A DNA stretch of 64,000 bases from Aquatica leii (GCA_035610365.1 CM069437.1:31577507-31641506), one strand, 5' to 3'. Shown: positions 46,137 through 58,732, counted from the first letter of the stretch. Numbers and translations: made by a program. The notes: a model not told the origin generated them from the sequence alone.

Positions 46137-46519
46137 CGCCGTTCTATCAACTTACGATAGCGTTGATTTGGATCACATGTACCGCTCAATTAATATTTTT
46201 AGGCAAACGTCAAACATCAATGTTTGTAATTTTTTTAACGTCAGAGACCAGTGACAAAATTCAATGGCCATCTTTAGCATTAGCTAGTAAACTGCACTTT
46301 GTTGTAGTTTTTAAGGTGTTAAGCTTTTACGATCTGCTCGTTCTCTTCTTTGTCTTCCTTCTAATTTCTTTTCAATTTCTAAGGTTATTAGGCTTACTAC
46401 CAATCCTTAGCACTTAAATTTACTGTCTAAAGTTACCGTTTCTCCTCGTCGTTTCTCTTGTTGGTGTGTTGTGAAAGGTCTCTTGTGTAAACGTGAACGT
46501 ATTACTTCTTCTGATCCTT

Positions 46520-46800
46520 GCGTTTGAAAATAAGTTTTATCGTCCGACCAACGCAAACAACTAATCTACAATCACTACATTTGATCTGGCATCATCGCAG
46601 TGTTAGGCGCGCTTTGGAAACTCTTCGGTTTCTACTGGCATCATATGAGACCTAAGGTTGTTGAGTTCATACGCTACTACTCTTTGTGTTCAAACTCACA
46701 ACGAAGCAATCGTAGTAAGTCACGTTGTCATGCATTGCCAAGTACAACGAAGCTTTCCAACACTTGTGTCGCTGCAAGGCCCACGGGTCTACATAAAGAT
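46520..46800 (+). pseudogene. Ty3/gypsy 3 integrase zinc-region remnant
   Basis: FYWHHMRPKVVEFIRYYSLC followed by SNSQRSNRSK near 46627-46710 matches the second half of the HHCC zinc domain of Ty3/gypsy integrases (compare YYWPHLRAKVTDYIRICTVC in element 1). The first Cys of the CxxC is Tyr here. The catalytic core is not recognisable. Confidence 0.62.
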
Positions 46801-48119
46801 TTTTTGTTTTCTCCGGATTTAAAAGCCGCTGCTATTGCTTTTGCATCTACTCCTTTAATTGTTTTTAATTGTGCTTTGTCTCCTTCTTCTAATCGTTCTC
46901 TTCTTTTTTATCGGCGTCGCGTTTTTTTTAGTTTAAGGTTTGTGACCTCTGCAATTCTTTTGGTTCTCGTCTCTTGGTTTTGGTGGATCTAGTCTTCAAA
47001 TACGTCGTTAGTATCTTGTTTGTTGTGTTTCAGATGCTGTTCATTTGGTTTCTCTCATTTTCCTGTCACTAATATTTTTTTTTGGTTTCTTTCTTCTCTA
47101 TCTGATTTCAGGACAGACTACCTTTCCGACTGTATATATTTGCTTAATCGGTTTTTTGGTTTGGTACGTCATGTATAGGCTTTTGGATTAGATTAGGTAA
47201 GATAGGTTTTCTTTCCTTGAGTTCCGTATTCCGCTTGTCGGAATTAAAGTTTTGTGGTAAACTATCCGATTTTGGGCAGCATTTAGTACGCATTTGTTTT
47301 ATGATTAACTGTGACATCTTTTCTCTTCTATATTTTTTTTTCTATATATTTTGAGAGGTTGGTGTGGCAGCGTAGGGTGTTCTCTCGTTTTATTCTTCTA
47401 CGTGGAGAAGAGCAAATCAGGAATTAAAATTAATCTTTATCTTTCCATATCTCTTATTTTTTCTACTTTTAATTTTTTTATTCTGGGGCCTAACTATTTT
47501 TTCTATGTGCCAATCATTCTTCTTTCGTTTGATACTTTTTATATTTTGCTACATAGGGCGGTTGGTTGAGTAATGAAGGATTGGTCACTTCTTTTTGTTT
47601 GTTACTAAAAGAACAATGTAGACATCTACACCTTGCTTTATGTTTTTCGTCTGTTTCCTTTATTCTTTTCTTATCTTTTTATTTTTCCTTCTTTTCTCTT
47701 TTGCTTCTGAAAGTTCGCCTTTTGGGCAACTGTCTCTTTTGCGTTTTTTCTTTTTAGTCTTGCTTAGTTGCTTGAACACTTTCTTGCTTTTTAGTAACTT
47801 CTTTCATTAGTGTTCACTGCAACTGTTTTTTTTTCTTCTTTTTTCTCAGTTAATTCACTTGCTTGATTGCGTTTAGTAGATTTTTATTTTTTCTATTTAC
47901 TGTGATAGAATAAATATATTTATCTTTACTTTCTGTGTTTTGTCATTTTTTCTATGTTTAGCTTAGGATAGATTTAAACGGTATCTATCAACCTAATCTC
48001 TTGCCGTTTTGGCGCCTTTTTAAACTTATTTTATAATTTAGCACATCAAAACTCACGATCCAATCACCAATTCAACTGAGTTAATCGTCGCAATTAAAGT
48101 TACGAGAAGATTTGCGTAA

Positions 48120-49020
48120 CAACCGGTACCAAAAACATTTAACTTGATCACAACCTCCTGTATCTTTGATCACAACGCCATCCGTTTACCACTGACACGT
48201 CAAAGAAATAGGCAAAAATAGGTCAGTACTACTTTTTTCGGTGCATTCTAGTTTGATACACGGCGACAAGTTGATTAGTTTATCAACGCAATCCATTTCT
48301 TTATTAAAGTTGGCATTTACTTTTCTTACCTTTTAACGATACCAGCCTATAAATGTTATGGTGTCGCATGTTGTTGCTGCGGTTACTACTTTATCGTTCT
48401 TCCATTTTACCTGAGTAGTGGCGTTGTCTCCACTGCTTCTATGGTCTCGTGTTTCCTTCGACTTCTTTTACATCGCTTTCTTACTAATCATAAAACAATT
48501 TGCTGTTCTACCTTCTTGGATTGTACCAGTTGCACAAAATCTCTTTTTTCACAAATATTTCATTAGCTTTACAGATGTAGAATAATTTTAAAAAAATATT
48601 TTAAAACCTTGATTTGGCGCTTTCTCTAATAAACGCTCTTCTATTCTAAAAATTTTTTCTTGCTGTTCTTTTTTCCCCATATAAAGGTTAAAACTCAGAA
48701 TATATCCCGAACTACTACATGTTGCTTAATTTTTGATTCCGAAGCGTATTGGTTTGCCGCGTTGAAATTGTTTAACATAATTTTTCCCGTAGTACGGAAT
48801 CATGCTTTCGTCGATCGATAGACTTTTCCAATCTCCCGTGTTGTCTAAACTTTGCATTTAGTTCATCAATTATTGGTCGTAGTTACTATAAACGGTCGTT
48901 TTGGTCGATAGGATCGTTGTCGTTTTTTCTATTGTTTTAAACTTGTGCAATCTTATACTATTGTCTTTTTAGCGTTTATTTGGGTACTTGGCGTATCCTA
49001 ATATTCCTTCTTTCATTAAA
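48120..49020 (-). pseudogene. piggyBac C transposase relic
   Basis: Minus-strand pieces from 49020 downward: DDDPIDQND, then RPIIDELNAKFRQH, then SIDESMIPYYGKNYVKQFQR and GKPIRFG (first catalytic Asp), GYILSFNLYMGKK, then FCATGTIQEGRTANC near 48500, and PIFAYFFDVSVVNGW near 48220. The order and motifs follow piggyBac B at 51917-54535. No TTAA-flanked ends were found. It abuts the end of Ty3/gypsy 3. Confidence 0.78.
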
Positions 49021-50760
49021 AGTTAAATTTATAGGACAGTACTTTAGTTACAAATATATGTTAGTTTGTTCAACTATAGTTTTGCAAAAATTTTTAGTGA
49101 AAAACAAATAAAAGAAGTCCGTTCGCTATTTACACGGATTTGTTTCTTTAAAAACAACACTAAAATAAAGCTAATACTCATGTAATATTTGGATTTTGAT
49201 TTCGCTCACTTCAGATTCATAGAAGTCGATTTTGATGGGTTTGATGGCGTTAGTTTTGACATTAGTAATAAGTTCGATGCCAATAATTTTGATGCGATAA
49301 GTTCAAATCGTAAATATTTTGATAGTGGAAGAATGTCAGTGGAATCCTATTCACTAGAGTATAATTCATCTTAGTTCATTTTTTGCAATATACCTTCTGT
49401 TCTTAGCAATTTTGGTCTCAAATAATTCAAATTTGCATCCTGTTCTTGGACGGATGGAAAATGTGGTATGGAATTAGGCAACTAGATATATGTAGAGAAA
49501 TGCTTACTGCTGACTCTAGTTATCGCACAGTTTTATAAACGTTTTTAAAAAAAATGTTATGGAAGAAAAATTATATAAGGGATCATCTTTACAATTGTCA
49601 TAAAACAACCTTGAGTTTTAAGATGCTACCATTAAAAACTCTTGCTTCACAAGAAGAAAAGTAAGCCTCTATTCACAAAAAAAATTTAACTAGAGACCAT
49701 AAGTTGAAACTCATGTAGATAGGAAAATCTGCTAAACCTCAAACATTAATATAACTAAATTTTCTTTGTCTGTAACTGTAACATCAACCGAAAATCAGCC
49801 TGGGTAGACAAAACTATTTTACAAAAATAGTTGTATGGCGACTTTGCGGTTGAGACAAAAAATATTCAAAGACTCGGTTTATTCACAAAGTCCATACTAA
49901 TGTTTGACAATGCAGGCCGTCCCCTAGTGGACAAGAGTTAAAATCTAATGAAATTTTTATCCCTCCTTAACGTGGAAAATTAAAAAAAATTGTGATACTT
50001 TTATATTAATATAAATGTAAACAGGTGCATAAAAAAGCCGTTACCTGCACTAACTAGTCTATAATATGAACTATAAGAATCGTGCATCTAATCAACAATT
50101 TAGTTCTGTGTTATGCGTGATGTGAAATGCATACAACAAATTTTTCTAATCTTGGACAAAAATAAGTATAATTTTTTGTATTGTTACGCAGATGGCGTTT
50201 TTTTTAATTTAAATTTATTTAAACAACGTTATACTCTTGTTTAAGCGATTACAAAAATTATACATCCCACTTATCAATACAGTAATCTTTTAACATTTAT
50301 AAGGATTTATTTTTTATTACAGACGTTTTTCTAAAGAATATATTATTAATGATTTTGTAAAAGAAGTTATACATGTTTAGTTTTATAATCTAATATAATG
50401 CACCCTAAAAGTTATAGCTTACTATTTTATATTTTTGTTTACTTTCGTGAATAACTAAATCTGCAAATGTTTAGAATGTTTGCACCCTATAAGTTATAGT
50501 GTGTAATGTTATTTATCGACCTCGTTTAGTAGCAAAAAAACTTTAGTAAACGTTTGCCTAAATCACTGCATTATGTCATTAGAGCAGTTAATAAAATAAA
50601 AAAAATGTCTTAAATGAGATATTATTTGTTCAACTTTATTTGGAAAATAATGATGACTATAATCGTTTACTATTTAACATATAAATACGTTATTATCTAA
50701 AAGTGCATGCTTGGATTGCTTTTATTCGCTCTTCTATTCAGTGTTGGAATTCTTTGAGAG
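49021..50760. other. AT-rich sequence, possible piggyBac C remainder
   Basis: The 49189-49374 plus-strand frame is Asp/Phe-rich repeat-like coding without a known family. The rest is AT-rich with nothing supported. Confidence 0.4.
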
Positions 50761-50776
50761 TAAAGACTAATCTGTA

Positions 50777-51275
50777 ATGTCTGCGTTTGTTGCAAAGCTT
50801 TGGCTGTACAAACAAAACTTAGGAAAAGGAGAATGTTCTGAGTTTTCAAATCTTTTAAAACAGCAAAAAGATGAAAATTTGTTTGCTTATTGTCAACACT
50901 TAACGGCGCTTCATTTAGACCTTAGCCAAAGATTTGAAAACATTCTTCACTTGAATATTCCCGACTGGGTGTTGAACCCTTTTGCAAATAGTAAAACTCA
51001 GAGCACAAATACATCACAAAAAAACTAGAAATATATAAATTCACTCCTAACATCCCATCAAGTACACTCATAACATCCAATCAAGTTTATCCAAGTCATT
51101 CAATTTTTTTTGTATTTTAAAACAAAAGTTATAATTTCAATAAATACTTTTTCAACAAAATGTTTAATTTATATTTAATTTTTAGGTGACCATTTACCAT
51201 TCAAGACATCAAAGTTAAATCTGTAATTTTTCTATTATGCATTTGTCAAATGTCAAAAAAGTTTGGAAACCACTG
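50777..51275 (+). mobile_element. hAT (Charlie/FAM200-like) 3' end
   Basis: The open frame 50777-51028 reads SAFVAKLWLYKQNLGKGECS, FAYCQHLTALHLDLSQRF and LNIPDWVLNPF, the late-middle part of a hAT transposase of the ZBED5/FAM200 type. The dimerisation end is missing. At 51251-51275 the sequence TCAAAAAAGTTTGGAAACCA followed by CTG is the right inverted terminus of this group (inward CAGTGGTTTCCAAAC). The next 8 bases, CGTTAGAC, would be the target duplication; the left end was not found, so the element is 5'-truncated or rearranged. Confidence 0.75.
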
Positions 51276-51426
51276 CGTTAGACAGAGAGAAAACTATACT
51301 ACGTGATTTTTTTGAAACAACAATAAAAGAAGATAACAATCTTAGAATACAGTAAAAACTTCAACTTTGAGCAAAAACTTGAAATAAAATTTTTAAATAA
51401 GACATTGTACTAGGAAGTAACAATGA

Positions 51427-51750
51427 ACATGATTTGCGATTAGCAAAACTTATTAGAAAGCTTTCTAGTTGTGAGACGGATGTAAATGTGGTTTTGGAAT
51501 GGTTGACCAACGATGAGAAGTGGGAAGTGACCGAAATCGTTCAAGATAGAGGAGATGCCAGCAGAGGCTGTACAAGTGGTGACACACGCAGAGATTTGCA
51601 GTTCTTGATGCAGCACTGCGTTATAAAAATCAACGAGCCGAAACCACCCCAACTTACTTGAAACTACTAAGGCAAAGGCGTGACATTACAGCTAGCAAAC
51701 GTGGCTCTATTTTAAAACGAAAAAACACTAGATTGTTTTTTTTAAGTCTA
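51427..51750 (+). pseudogene. Tigger/pogo transposase C-terminus 2
   Basis: In one frame WLTNDEKWEVTEIVQD, then IEEMPAEAVQVVTHAEIC, then after frame changes TTPTYLKLLRQRRDITASKR and GSILKRKNT and LFF. This is the tail of a CENP-B/DDE_1 transposase, which ends in an aromatic TL-x-FF-like motif. Only the C-terminal 100 or so codons remain; it is interrupted downstream by the copia insertion at 51781. Confidence 0.75.
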
Positions 51751-51916
51751 AGTTGTAATGTTTTCTGAATGTGTAATGTTTGTTAAGTTTGTGTAATCAA
51801 ACCTTTAGTTATTATAAGTTAAGAAATGTTTTTAAGTTGGCTTACATGTTCCGATAGGCGGTTTAGAAGTAACTATAAAATATGCAAGCGTAATGTATGG
51901 TCACTTTTGTAGTTAA

Positions 51917-54535
51917 CCCATTAACGCCTGAGTAATTTTTTTTTTGAGTTTTTTGTATTTTCTTTCATAACTTAGTTGTTTAGATGTAATATAGTGAGAA
52001 AATACTTTTTTTTTTAAGATTAGGTCAAAGTTCACTTAGTAATAAGGTGTTCCCATTTGGGCGCGCTAGGCGCATTACAGGAGAAAACGATTTATTAAAA
52101 AAAATGAAAAGAGAAACCAACATATGTCTACATTTACTATTAAAAACATTATTCAAATATTCTATTTAGTGTGAAATCCCTTAAAGCATTCGACACAAAG
52201 TCCAACTTGACATTTGTCGCACATTGTTCGTCCCCTGCTGCTACAGTTGTTTCCAGCACATCGTTTTCTTTTCCCATCTGGTACTGGAATAACATAATGA
52301 GCCATGTTATCAAGCCGAATGTCATCAGCCACTCGCGTATTGTCTCCAGGATGTTTAGCAGTCCTGCCGTTGCCTTTTGGAACACTTTTATATCTTCTCA
52401 AGTAAGTCTGTAACATAAAAAGACAAAATAGTAACCATCAGGGTTGACACAGACAAATATAATATTATATTATGCAAACAAAAGTTGGATTACCTGTGCG
52501 ATACTCCTTTTAAATTCAAGTTGACTTATAGGTTGACCACTTTTTTTACGGAGTTGCCATGCGTTATGTATGGAAACATCAACCAAATAGGTAAAAATCG
52601 GCCAGTACCACTTTTTTGATCGTATTCCAACACGGTAACTAAAATAAATACTTTTACAAGCAATACGCAAACGTATATAGACGGCTTACTTAGATACATT
52701 TTCATCCATCTGGTCCGTTCCGCCCATATTTTTGTTGTACTGTAAAAATGCATCAGGTCTCGAAATGGGAATAGTTTTTTTATCTTTTCGGGAATATCTA
52801 TCAACGTTTTTAAGTGGTGAAACTCCAAAGGATGTACTAGCTATAGTAGCTACGCTATTGTCCATCCAACGTATAAACTGAATGCCAGTATTCTTTTCTA
52901 GCACTGTTTTTGGCCATTATTGGACAGTCACGCGGAACTCTGTTCTTTCTAACTGTTCCTGTTGCTCCATATCCGTTAGCTTTCAGCGTGCACAGGAGAT
53001 TGACACCCGTAAAAAGATTATCAAAGAACAGGTTGTAACGGTGAACTCTCTTATTAGCGTCCAAATCCTCCATCATTTGCAGAAGAGGCGCAGCGGCTTT
53101 TCCAACCAGTTGTTCATATGTATTGTTGGCCCGTGGATTTTTTCCTTGATATATTTCAAAGTTAACCATATAGCCACTAGGTGTGTTGAGAGACCACACT
53201 TTGTATCCAAATCTTATGGGCTTTCCACGGATGAACTGCTTGCATCCGTGGCGCCCATAGTATCGGATCATCGATTCATCATAAGATAAATTTTGCTCAG
53301 GAACAAAATGAGCCAAAAACTTAGCTTTCAATGAATCTGTCAAAAATCTTAACTTGTACATCTTGTCTTCTTTGTCAATTTTATTGTTGTCAGCAAAATG
53401 AATAAAACGACATATTTGCAGGAACCGGTCTCTTCGCATAGCCTCAAAAACCATCTCATTTCACATGTCCTTTTCCGTTTCCCAGTAACTTCTTTTCGAG
53501 GGCAACCGATTATAGCCACTAAGTATCAAAATTGCTAAAAACACTTTTACTTCTTCTACTGAAATTTTGGGATCAGCACAGTTTTTAAAAAGAGCATAAT
53601 TTCTAGTTTGTTGGACTATTTCTTCTAATAATTCATGCGTAAAGAATAACTCAAATAACTCAACGTTCGTTAGCTGGCTATAGTTGGTGTAGTCCCCCTG
53701 TGGAAACGGATATTTAGGTGATTCTAAGTCACCCATTTCACAAAACGAATACATTGACGGCTTACTGTCTAGAGTAAGTGATTTTTTAGCAGCAATTTTT
53801 GAAGTTGTAGGTGTATCAACCGAGGTATCAACAGCTTGGGCGTCTGAGAAATCTTTCACAAGCTCCTCTGCTACTCCTCCAACTCTTCTGTTATTTGTGA
53901 AACGAATTTCTGCTTCGGCAGAAAGCTGACGGCTAGTAAGGTTGTCCACTAAACCACCCTCCTCATCGTCACCAGAGTCCTCATCAGTAAGGGCATGAGA
54001 ATCGGGTGGTTCTATATATATATCTCCGATTTGTACATCGCTATCAGACTCGTACGCTATATCTAAGGCTTCTTTCAGTGTAATTCCTCTAAAATATAAT
54101 TTTTTATATAGAAAATCATTCTAACATGCAAACCGCCTAGCGGTTCCATATGGGAACAGCGTGTTTTATAGGGCCGTAATAAAAAAATACCGCTTGTACT
54201 GTAATACCAGTGATGAAAATAACTTGCCTTAGGTTGTAACCAACAGATACAATTAGGAAAATTAAGTTTCTCTAAAGGTAAATGCTTCAAAATATAATTA
54301 CACTAAACGAAAGTCCATTATTTACAGAGACGACCGCCCAGAGAAACTTAAAACAAATATCACAACACAACAAATTAACTAAAACACCCAAATAATACAG
54401 CGTGAGGTTCACCAAAGTCTGTATTAAACATAACCTGCAAAAGATACCGCGAAAACCACCTCCACATGTACCTACCACGTTAAATAGAGAGCGCTACCGG
54501 GTGGTTCCATACGGCACCACTAGGCGCTAATGGGT
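51917..54535 (-). mobile_element. piggyBac element B, nearly intact
   Basis: TTAA at 51913-51916 and 54536-54539 flank the element. The inverted ends are CCCATTAACGCCT at the left and, inverted, CCCATTAGCGCCT at the right, one mismatch in 13. Length is 2619 bp, a full-length size for this family. The transposase runs on the minus strand. It is inserted in the 5' LTR of a copia, so it is younger than that element. Confidence 0.95.
52162..54088 (-). pseudogene. piggyBac B transposase, one nonsense and one frameshift
   Basis: The minus-strand coding begins by 54088 after an acceptor (ATTTTAG) with an acidic N-terminus (EALDIAYESDSDVQIGD), so a short first exon upstream is likely. An in-frame TGA at 53461-53463 interrupts the frame near ETEKDM. 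Catalytic blocks follow: LSYDESMIRYYGRHGCKQFI, YNLFFDNLFTGVNLL and MGGTDQMDENVS, with all three Asp present. A frameshift lies near 52900. Two small introns are predicted, 52639-52689 and 52408-52493, each with GT-AG ends and correct phase. The end is a cysteine-rich domain (CAGNNC, CDKCQVGLC, ECFKGFH) that binds the element ends in this family. Otherwise the frame is open. Confidence 0.9.
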
Positions 54536-54604
54536 TAAATAAAATAAAACATAATATTCAGAAAAGATACTAATCATCATTTCACTCCTGCACAACTCTC
54601 AACA

Positions 54605-54620
54605 GGTTATGGGCTCAGGT
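54605..54620 (+). promoter_or_regulatory. copia primer-binding site
   Basis: GGTTATGGGCTCAGGT directly follows the LTR. As I recall, Drosophila copia has GGTTATGGGCCCAG here and primes with a fragment of initiator tRNA-Met; one base differs. Confidence 0.75.
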
Positions 54621-54703
54621 AACGGTCTAAAAGGTGATTTAGGATAAATATTTTAAAAATAAAAAAAACGTTCTTGTAACGGTAAAACGCATCTATTGAA
54701 AAG

Positions 54704-57700
54704 ATGAAAGATAAGGTGATTGAAAAATATGGCATCACGCAATTCAATGGAAAAGGGTACGACCATTGGAAATTTCGAATGGAAATAATTCTAGATCAAA
54801 ACAATGTAAAGGGTTGCATCGAAAATGAAGAGGAAAGTTCGAATGAACAATTTTTAAAAAGTGACAAATTGTGTAAGTCGTTAATTATACAATGTATTGC
54901 AAATTCACAGTTACAGTATGTTAAAGACAAAGAAACAGCATATAAAATGTGGAATGCGTTGGGTTTAGTTTTTCAACGAAAGGGTGTAGCTTCGCAATTG
55001 TATTTACGAAGGAAATTATTATCCATGAAGCTAAGTGAAAATGAGTTTCTTGAAAAACATTGTATAACTTTCTATGAAACCGTAAGAGAGCTGAAGTGTG
55101 TTGGAGCTAAACTGGAAGAAATTTATGAAGTATGTAATCTTCTTTTAACGCTACCTAAGTCATATGATGCAATAGTAACTGCATTGGAATCTATGCAAAC
55201 TGAATAACTTACGGTGGAGTTCGTAAAGGGAAAGTTGTTGGATCATAAAATGAAAACAAAACAACGAGATCTACAGTTAAGTGAGTCTGCAGCTTTTTGG
55301 AGTGAATCTCAAAGTGGACAGAAAAACACTTTTCGAAAACAACAGTTTGTTTTAGTTAAAGAAAATCTTCAATCAGGTCGAAGTGAAGGAAGTTTAGAAA
55401 ACCATCGGTCGGTCATCAAATATCACAACTGTTTAAGACCTGGGCATATTAAAAAATATTGTAGGTTCAACAAACAGGCAAATCAAGCAAGTGCCAACCA
55501 AGAGGAGCATATTAGATTTATGGTTGATGAATCAGCAGCTTCTGAGAGTCCACAACAGAATACATCAATACATTGGTACATTGATTCTGCTGCTACAGAT
55601 CACATGGCAAACACTCTACACTCTTTTAATAGTATAAAAGATTTAGAGGATCCAATTAAGCTATGTGTCGCGAAAAATGATCAAGCTTTGAATGCTACTA
55701 AAGTAGGAAATATTAACTGCAAATCAAAATTTTAAATATGCCGAAATTAAAAATGTATTGTATGTAAAGGATCTTAGACATAATTTACTATCTGTACAGC
55801 AACTAGTAAATGCTGGTTTAACATTGTTATTTGATACAAAAAAAGTTAAAAAGAAATAATGTTATTGTAGCATATGGTAATAAGGTTAACAATTTATTTG
55901 AAATTGGACTTGAAACAGTAAAAAATGTTTAGGCCAACATCTGTAAGAAATTAGAAACAATGGAGGTTTGGCACAAAAGATTAGGCCATTTAAATTATAA
56001 GAGCATTGTAAAACTCGCCAATATAGTTGAGGGTGTAGGTTTAGAAAAAGGTAATGTAAAAATAGGTAATGCTGACGTGTGTGGAATATGCGCAGAAAGT
56101 AAAATAACAAAACTGTCATTTGTTAATAATTCAAAACGAGATACAAAGAGACCACTGAAACTAGTTCACAGTGATATCTTTGGACCTGTAACACCACTAA
56201 CGCATGATGATAAGAATCATTTTGTATCGTTTATAGATGATTACACACATTTCATTCTCATCTACTTATTAAAAAATAAAAGTGAAACCTTTGAATGTTT
56301 TAAAGAATATTATGCAATGATGTGTGCACGGTTCGGAACCAATTTATCATCTTTGTGTTGTGATAACTGGGGTAAATATTCTTCTAAAGAGTTTCGAGGC
56401 TTTTGTAAGACCAAGGGTATTCAAATTTTCAATGTGATTCCTGATACCTCCGAACTTAATGGAGTAACTGAAAGAATGAATAGGACGTTGGTAGAAAAGG
56501 CAAGAGTTATGATTCTGGATTCAAAACTATCCAAAGACATGTGGGAAGAGTCAATATTTTGTGCAGCGTAGATAAAAAACAGAAATCCAACTACATTTCT
56601 AATGAATAACGCTACCCCTGCTAAAATGTTTTATAAAACTAAGCCAGTTAAGTAATGTCAGACTATTTGGTTGTGCCCACATTCCCAAAGAAAAAGTCAA
56701 AAGTAAATTTGACTCAAAAGCTACACTTTGTGTTTTAACTAGATATACACATGGAGGTTATAGACTTTTGAATCCAACTTCTAAGAAAATATTCACAGCA
56801 CAAAATGTGATTTTTGATGAAAACAAAAAACAGGAATGCAAAGATAAAGTAAACACTACGGTTGTTGATATTTACATGAATGAATCTGTTGGTGAAGAAA
56901 CCGAGAATGAGAATAATAATATTGAAAACACAACAGAAAAAAGACAAAGTTTACGTAGAAGTAAAAGAGTCAGAAAATTACCAACAAATCTTGCGGATTA
57001 TAAAATTGATTTAAATTCAGATAAAACACATCTGGCGCATAGTGCAGAATGCTTTATTGAAGACGTACCAACTAGTTTAGAGGCAGCAAAAAATACTTCT
57101 AATTATAGGTATTGGAAGGAAGCTGTAGAAGAAGAAATGAAGTAGTTGAAAGAAAATGACACTTGGATATTAGTGGAAAAACCTAAAAACGCTAGAGTAA
57201 TCGATAGTAAATGGGTGTTTAAAATAAAAAGAAATCAACATGGTGAAATAATAAAATATAAAACTCGTTTAGTTGCACGAGGGTTCATGCAAAGAGAAGG
57301 ATTTCAATTCAATGAAACGTACTCGCCGGTAGCTAGACTAACAACCATTAAAACACTTCTAGCTGTAATAAATCACGAACACTTAGAGGTTCAGCAAATA
57401 GATGTGTAATCAGCATTTCTTCATGGAACAATAAAAGAAAACATATACATGAGAAAGCCTGAAGGATTAGACGGTAAAAATAACAAAATTGTATGCAAAC
57501 TGAATAAAGTCTTGTATGGCTTAAAACAAGCACCATATAGATGGAATAATCGTTTTCATGAATTTGCAACAAAACTCGTAAGATCTAAAAACGATCCTTG
57601 TCTATATGTAAAAAGCAACGGTAAATGTGTACTGTATTTATTATTATACGTTGACGATAGTATTCTAGCAATTAATAACGTACAAGAAGTTGATAATTTT

Positions 57701-58291
57701 AAAGTTAAATTGAACCATAAATTTAAAATGCAAGACATGGGTGAATTAAATCAATTTCTTGGAATAAACATCAGAAAAAATGAAAATGGAATGTTCTTAA
57801 ACCAAAACCATTATCTGTTGAATATACTAGTACGATTTCAAATGAAAGATTGTAAAGAATCAAAAACTCCTATGGATGTAAGGAATTTCAATGAAAACGA
57901 AGAACAAAATTCTAATTCGAGAACTTATCGGATCCTTGCTCGGTCATGCTCGGAACTCGTCCGGATTTAAATCCTTTGCTATATAAAAGGAACTACTGAT
58001 TATGAGTTTTTCGGCAAGAATCACGATACTAAATTGATAGGAGATGCTGATTCGGATTGGGCTGGAGATATAAATGACAAAAAATCGACGACAGGGTTCT
58101 TATTTAAAGTATTTGGTTGTACCGTGTCCTGGATTTCAAGAAAACAGCCAACTGTCGTGGTGTCCTCGATTGAAGCCGAATATGTGGTCTTAGCTGAAGC
58201 AGATCGAGAAGGAATTTGGTTATCAAACCTACTTGAAGACTTTGGTTTTCCAAAAACTATTCTAACAACAATCAGTCATGTATTAAATTAA
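54704..58291 (+). pseudogene. copia gag-pol polyprotein, damaged
   Basis: Starts MKDKVIEKYGITQFNGKGYD. Gag runs to a TAA at 55205-55207 and continues in the same frame. A knuckle YHNCLRPGHIKKYC has Tyr for the first Cys. The protease has WYIDSAATDHMAN, with DSA in place of the usual DSG. Integrase starts WHKRLGHLNYKSIVKL with CGICAESK, then VHSDIFGPV, CCDNWGKYSSKEFRGF and NGVTERMNRTLVEK (D, D and E kept). Stops at about 56570 and 57143-57145, and a TAA at 57406-57408, lie before RT blocks KTRLVARGFMQREGF and LYVDDSILA. RNase H keeps GDADSDWAGD and SSIEAEYVVLAEAD. A deletion of roughly 100 codons separates RT and RNase H near 57930. Confidence 0.92.
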
Positions 58292-58525
58292 CTGAAAAAT
58301 GGGAACATAAAAGATTGAAACATGTTATACATATACAATTTTATTAAAAATTTGGTACATGATAAATTGATTTCTATTGAGAACATTAATACAAAAAACC
58401 AGATTGTTGATGTACTTACCAAGAATTTGGTCGGTGAACAATTTAACAAACATAGACTAAGTCTATGTTTAAGGAACCGTTTAAATGTTTAAAAAAAAAT
58501 TATGTATGCTTTGATTAAGGGATAG

Positions 58526-58727
58526 TGTTAAGTTCGTGTAATCAAACATTTAATTATTATAAGTGTGGAAATGTCTTTAAGTTGATTTACATGTTCCGAT
58601 AGGCGGTTTAGTAGTAACTGTAAAATATGTAAGCGTAATGTATGGTCGCTTTTGTAGTTAAATAAAATAAAACATAATATTCAGAAAAGATACTAATCAT
58701 CATTTCACTCCTGCACAACTCTCAACA
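58526..58727 (+). repeat. 3' LTR of copia
   Basis: A 202-bp LTR starting TGTTAAGTTC and ending CTCTCAACA. Its final 65 bases are identical to the 5' LTR, while the first 140 hold the differences. The duplication ATGTT follows. Confidence 0.95.
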
Positions 58728-58732
58728 ATGTT

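Larger units (their letters stand above)
45216..48115 (+). mobile_element. Ty3/gypsy retrotransposon 3, internally deleted
   Basis: Direct repeats of about 230 bases at 45216-45450 and 47884-48115 share TTTTTCTATTTACTGTGAT, ACGGTATCTATCAAC, CCGTTTTGGCGC and TTTAGCACATCAAAAC, and end with GATTTGCGTAA-like sequence. They are taken as the ends of the two LTRs. Between them are a gag and an integrase zinc-region remnant, with RT and RNase H missing. Confidence 0.72.
51781..54604 (+). repeat. 5' LTR of copia, split by piggyBac B
   Basis: The LTR halves are 51781-51916 and 54536-54604, with the piggyBac duplication TTAA at the join. The uninterrupted 3' LTR has GTAGTTAAATAAAATAAAA at the same point, proving the original sequence and the single TTAA. 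Confidence 0.95.
51781..58727 (+). mobile_element. Ty1/copia retrotransposon with two LTRs
   Basis: The 5' LTR is 51781-54604 including a piggyBac, and the 3' LTR is 58526-58727. Each LTR is about 202 bp without the insertion, begins TGTTAAGTT and ends CTCTCAACA. The 5-bp target duplication ATGTT is perfect (51776-51780 and 58728-58732). By eye the LTRs differ at about 13 positions, all in the first 140 bases. The primer site follows the 5' LTR at 54605. The gag-pol frame is damaged by in-frame stops, a few frameshifts and a deletion between RT and RNase H. Confidence 0.95.

Noticed and set aside
47351..47757. Plus-strand hydrophobic ORFs as membrane proteins
   Set aside because: They arise from T-rich sequence inside the Ty3/gypsy 3 remnant and have no conserved features.
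53700..53730. YPFPQG reading as the gsb-n first exon (GYPFQG)
   Set aside because: It lies inside the piggyBac B transposase frame and has no suitable phase-1 donor.
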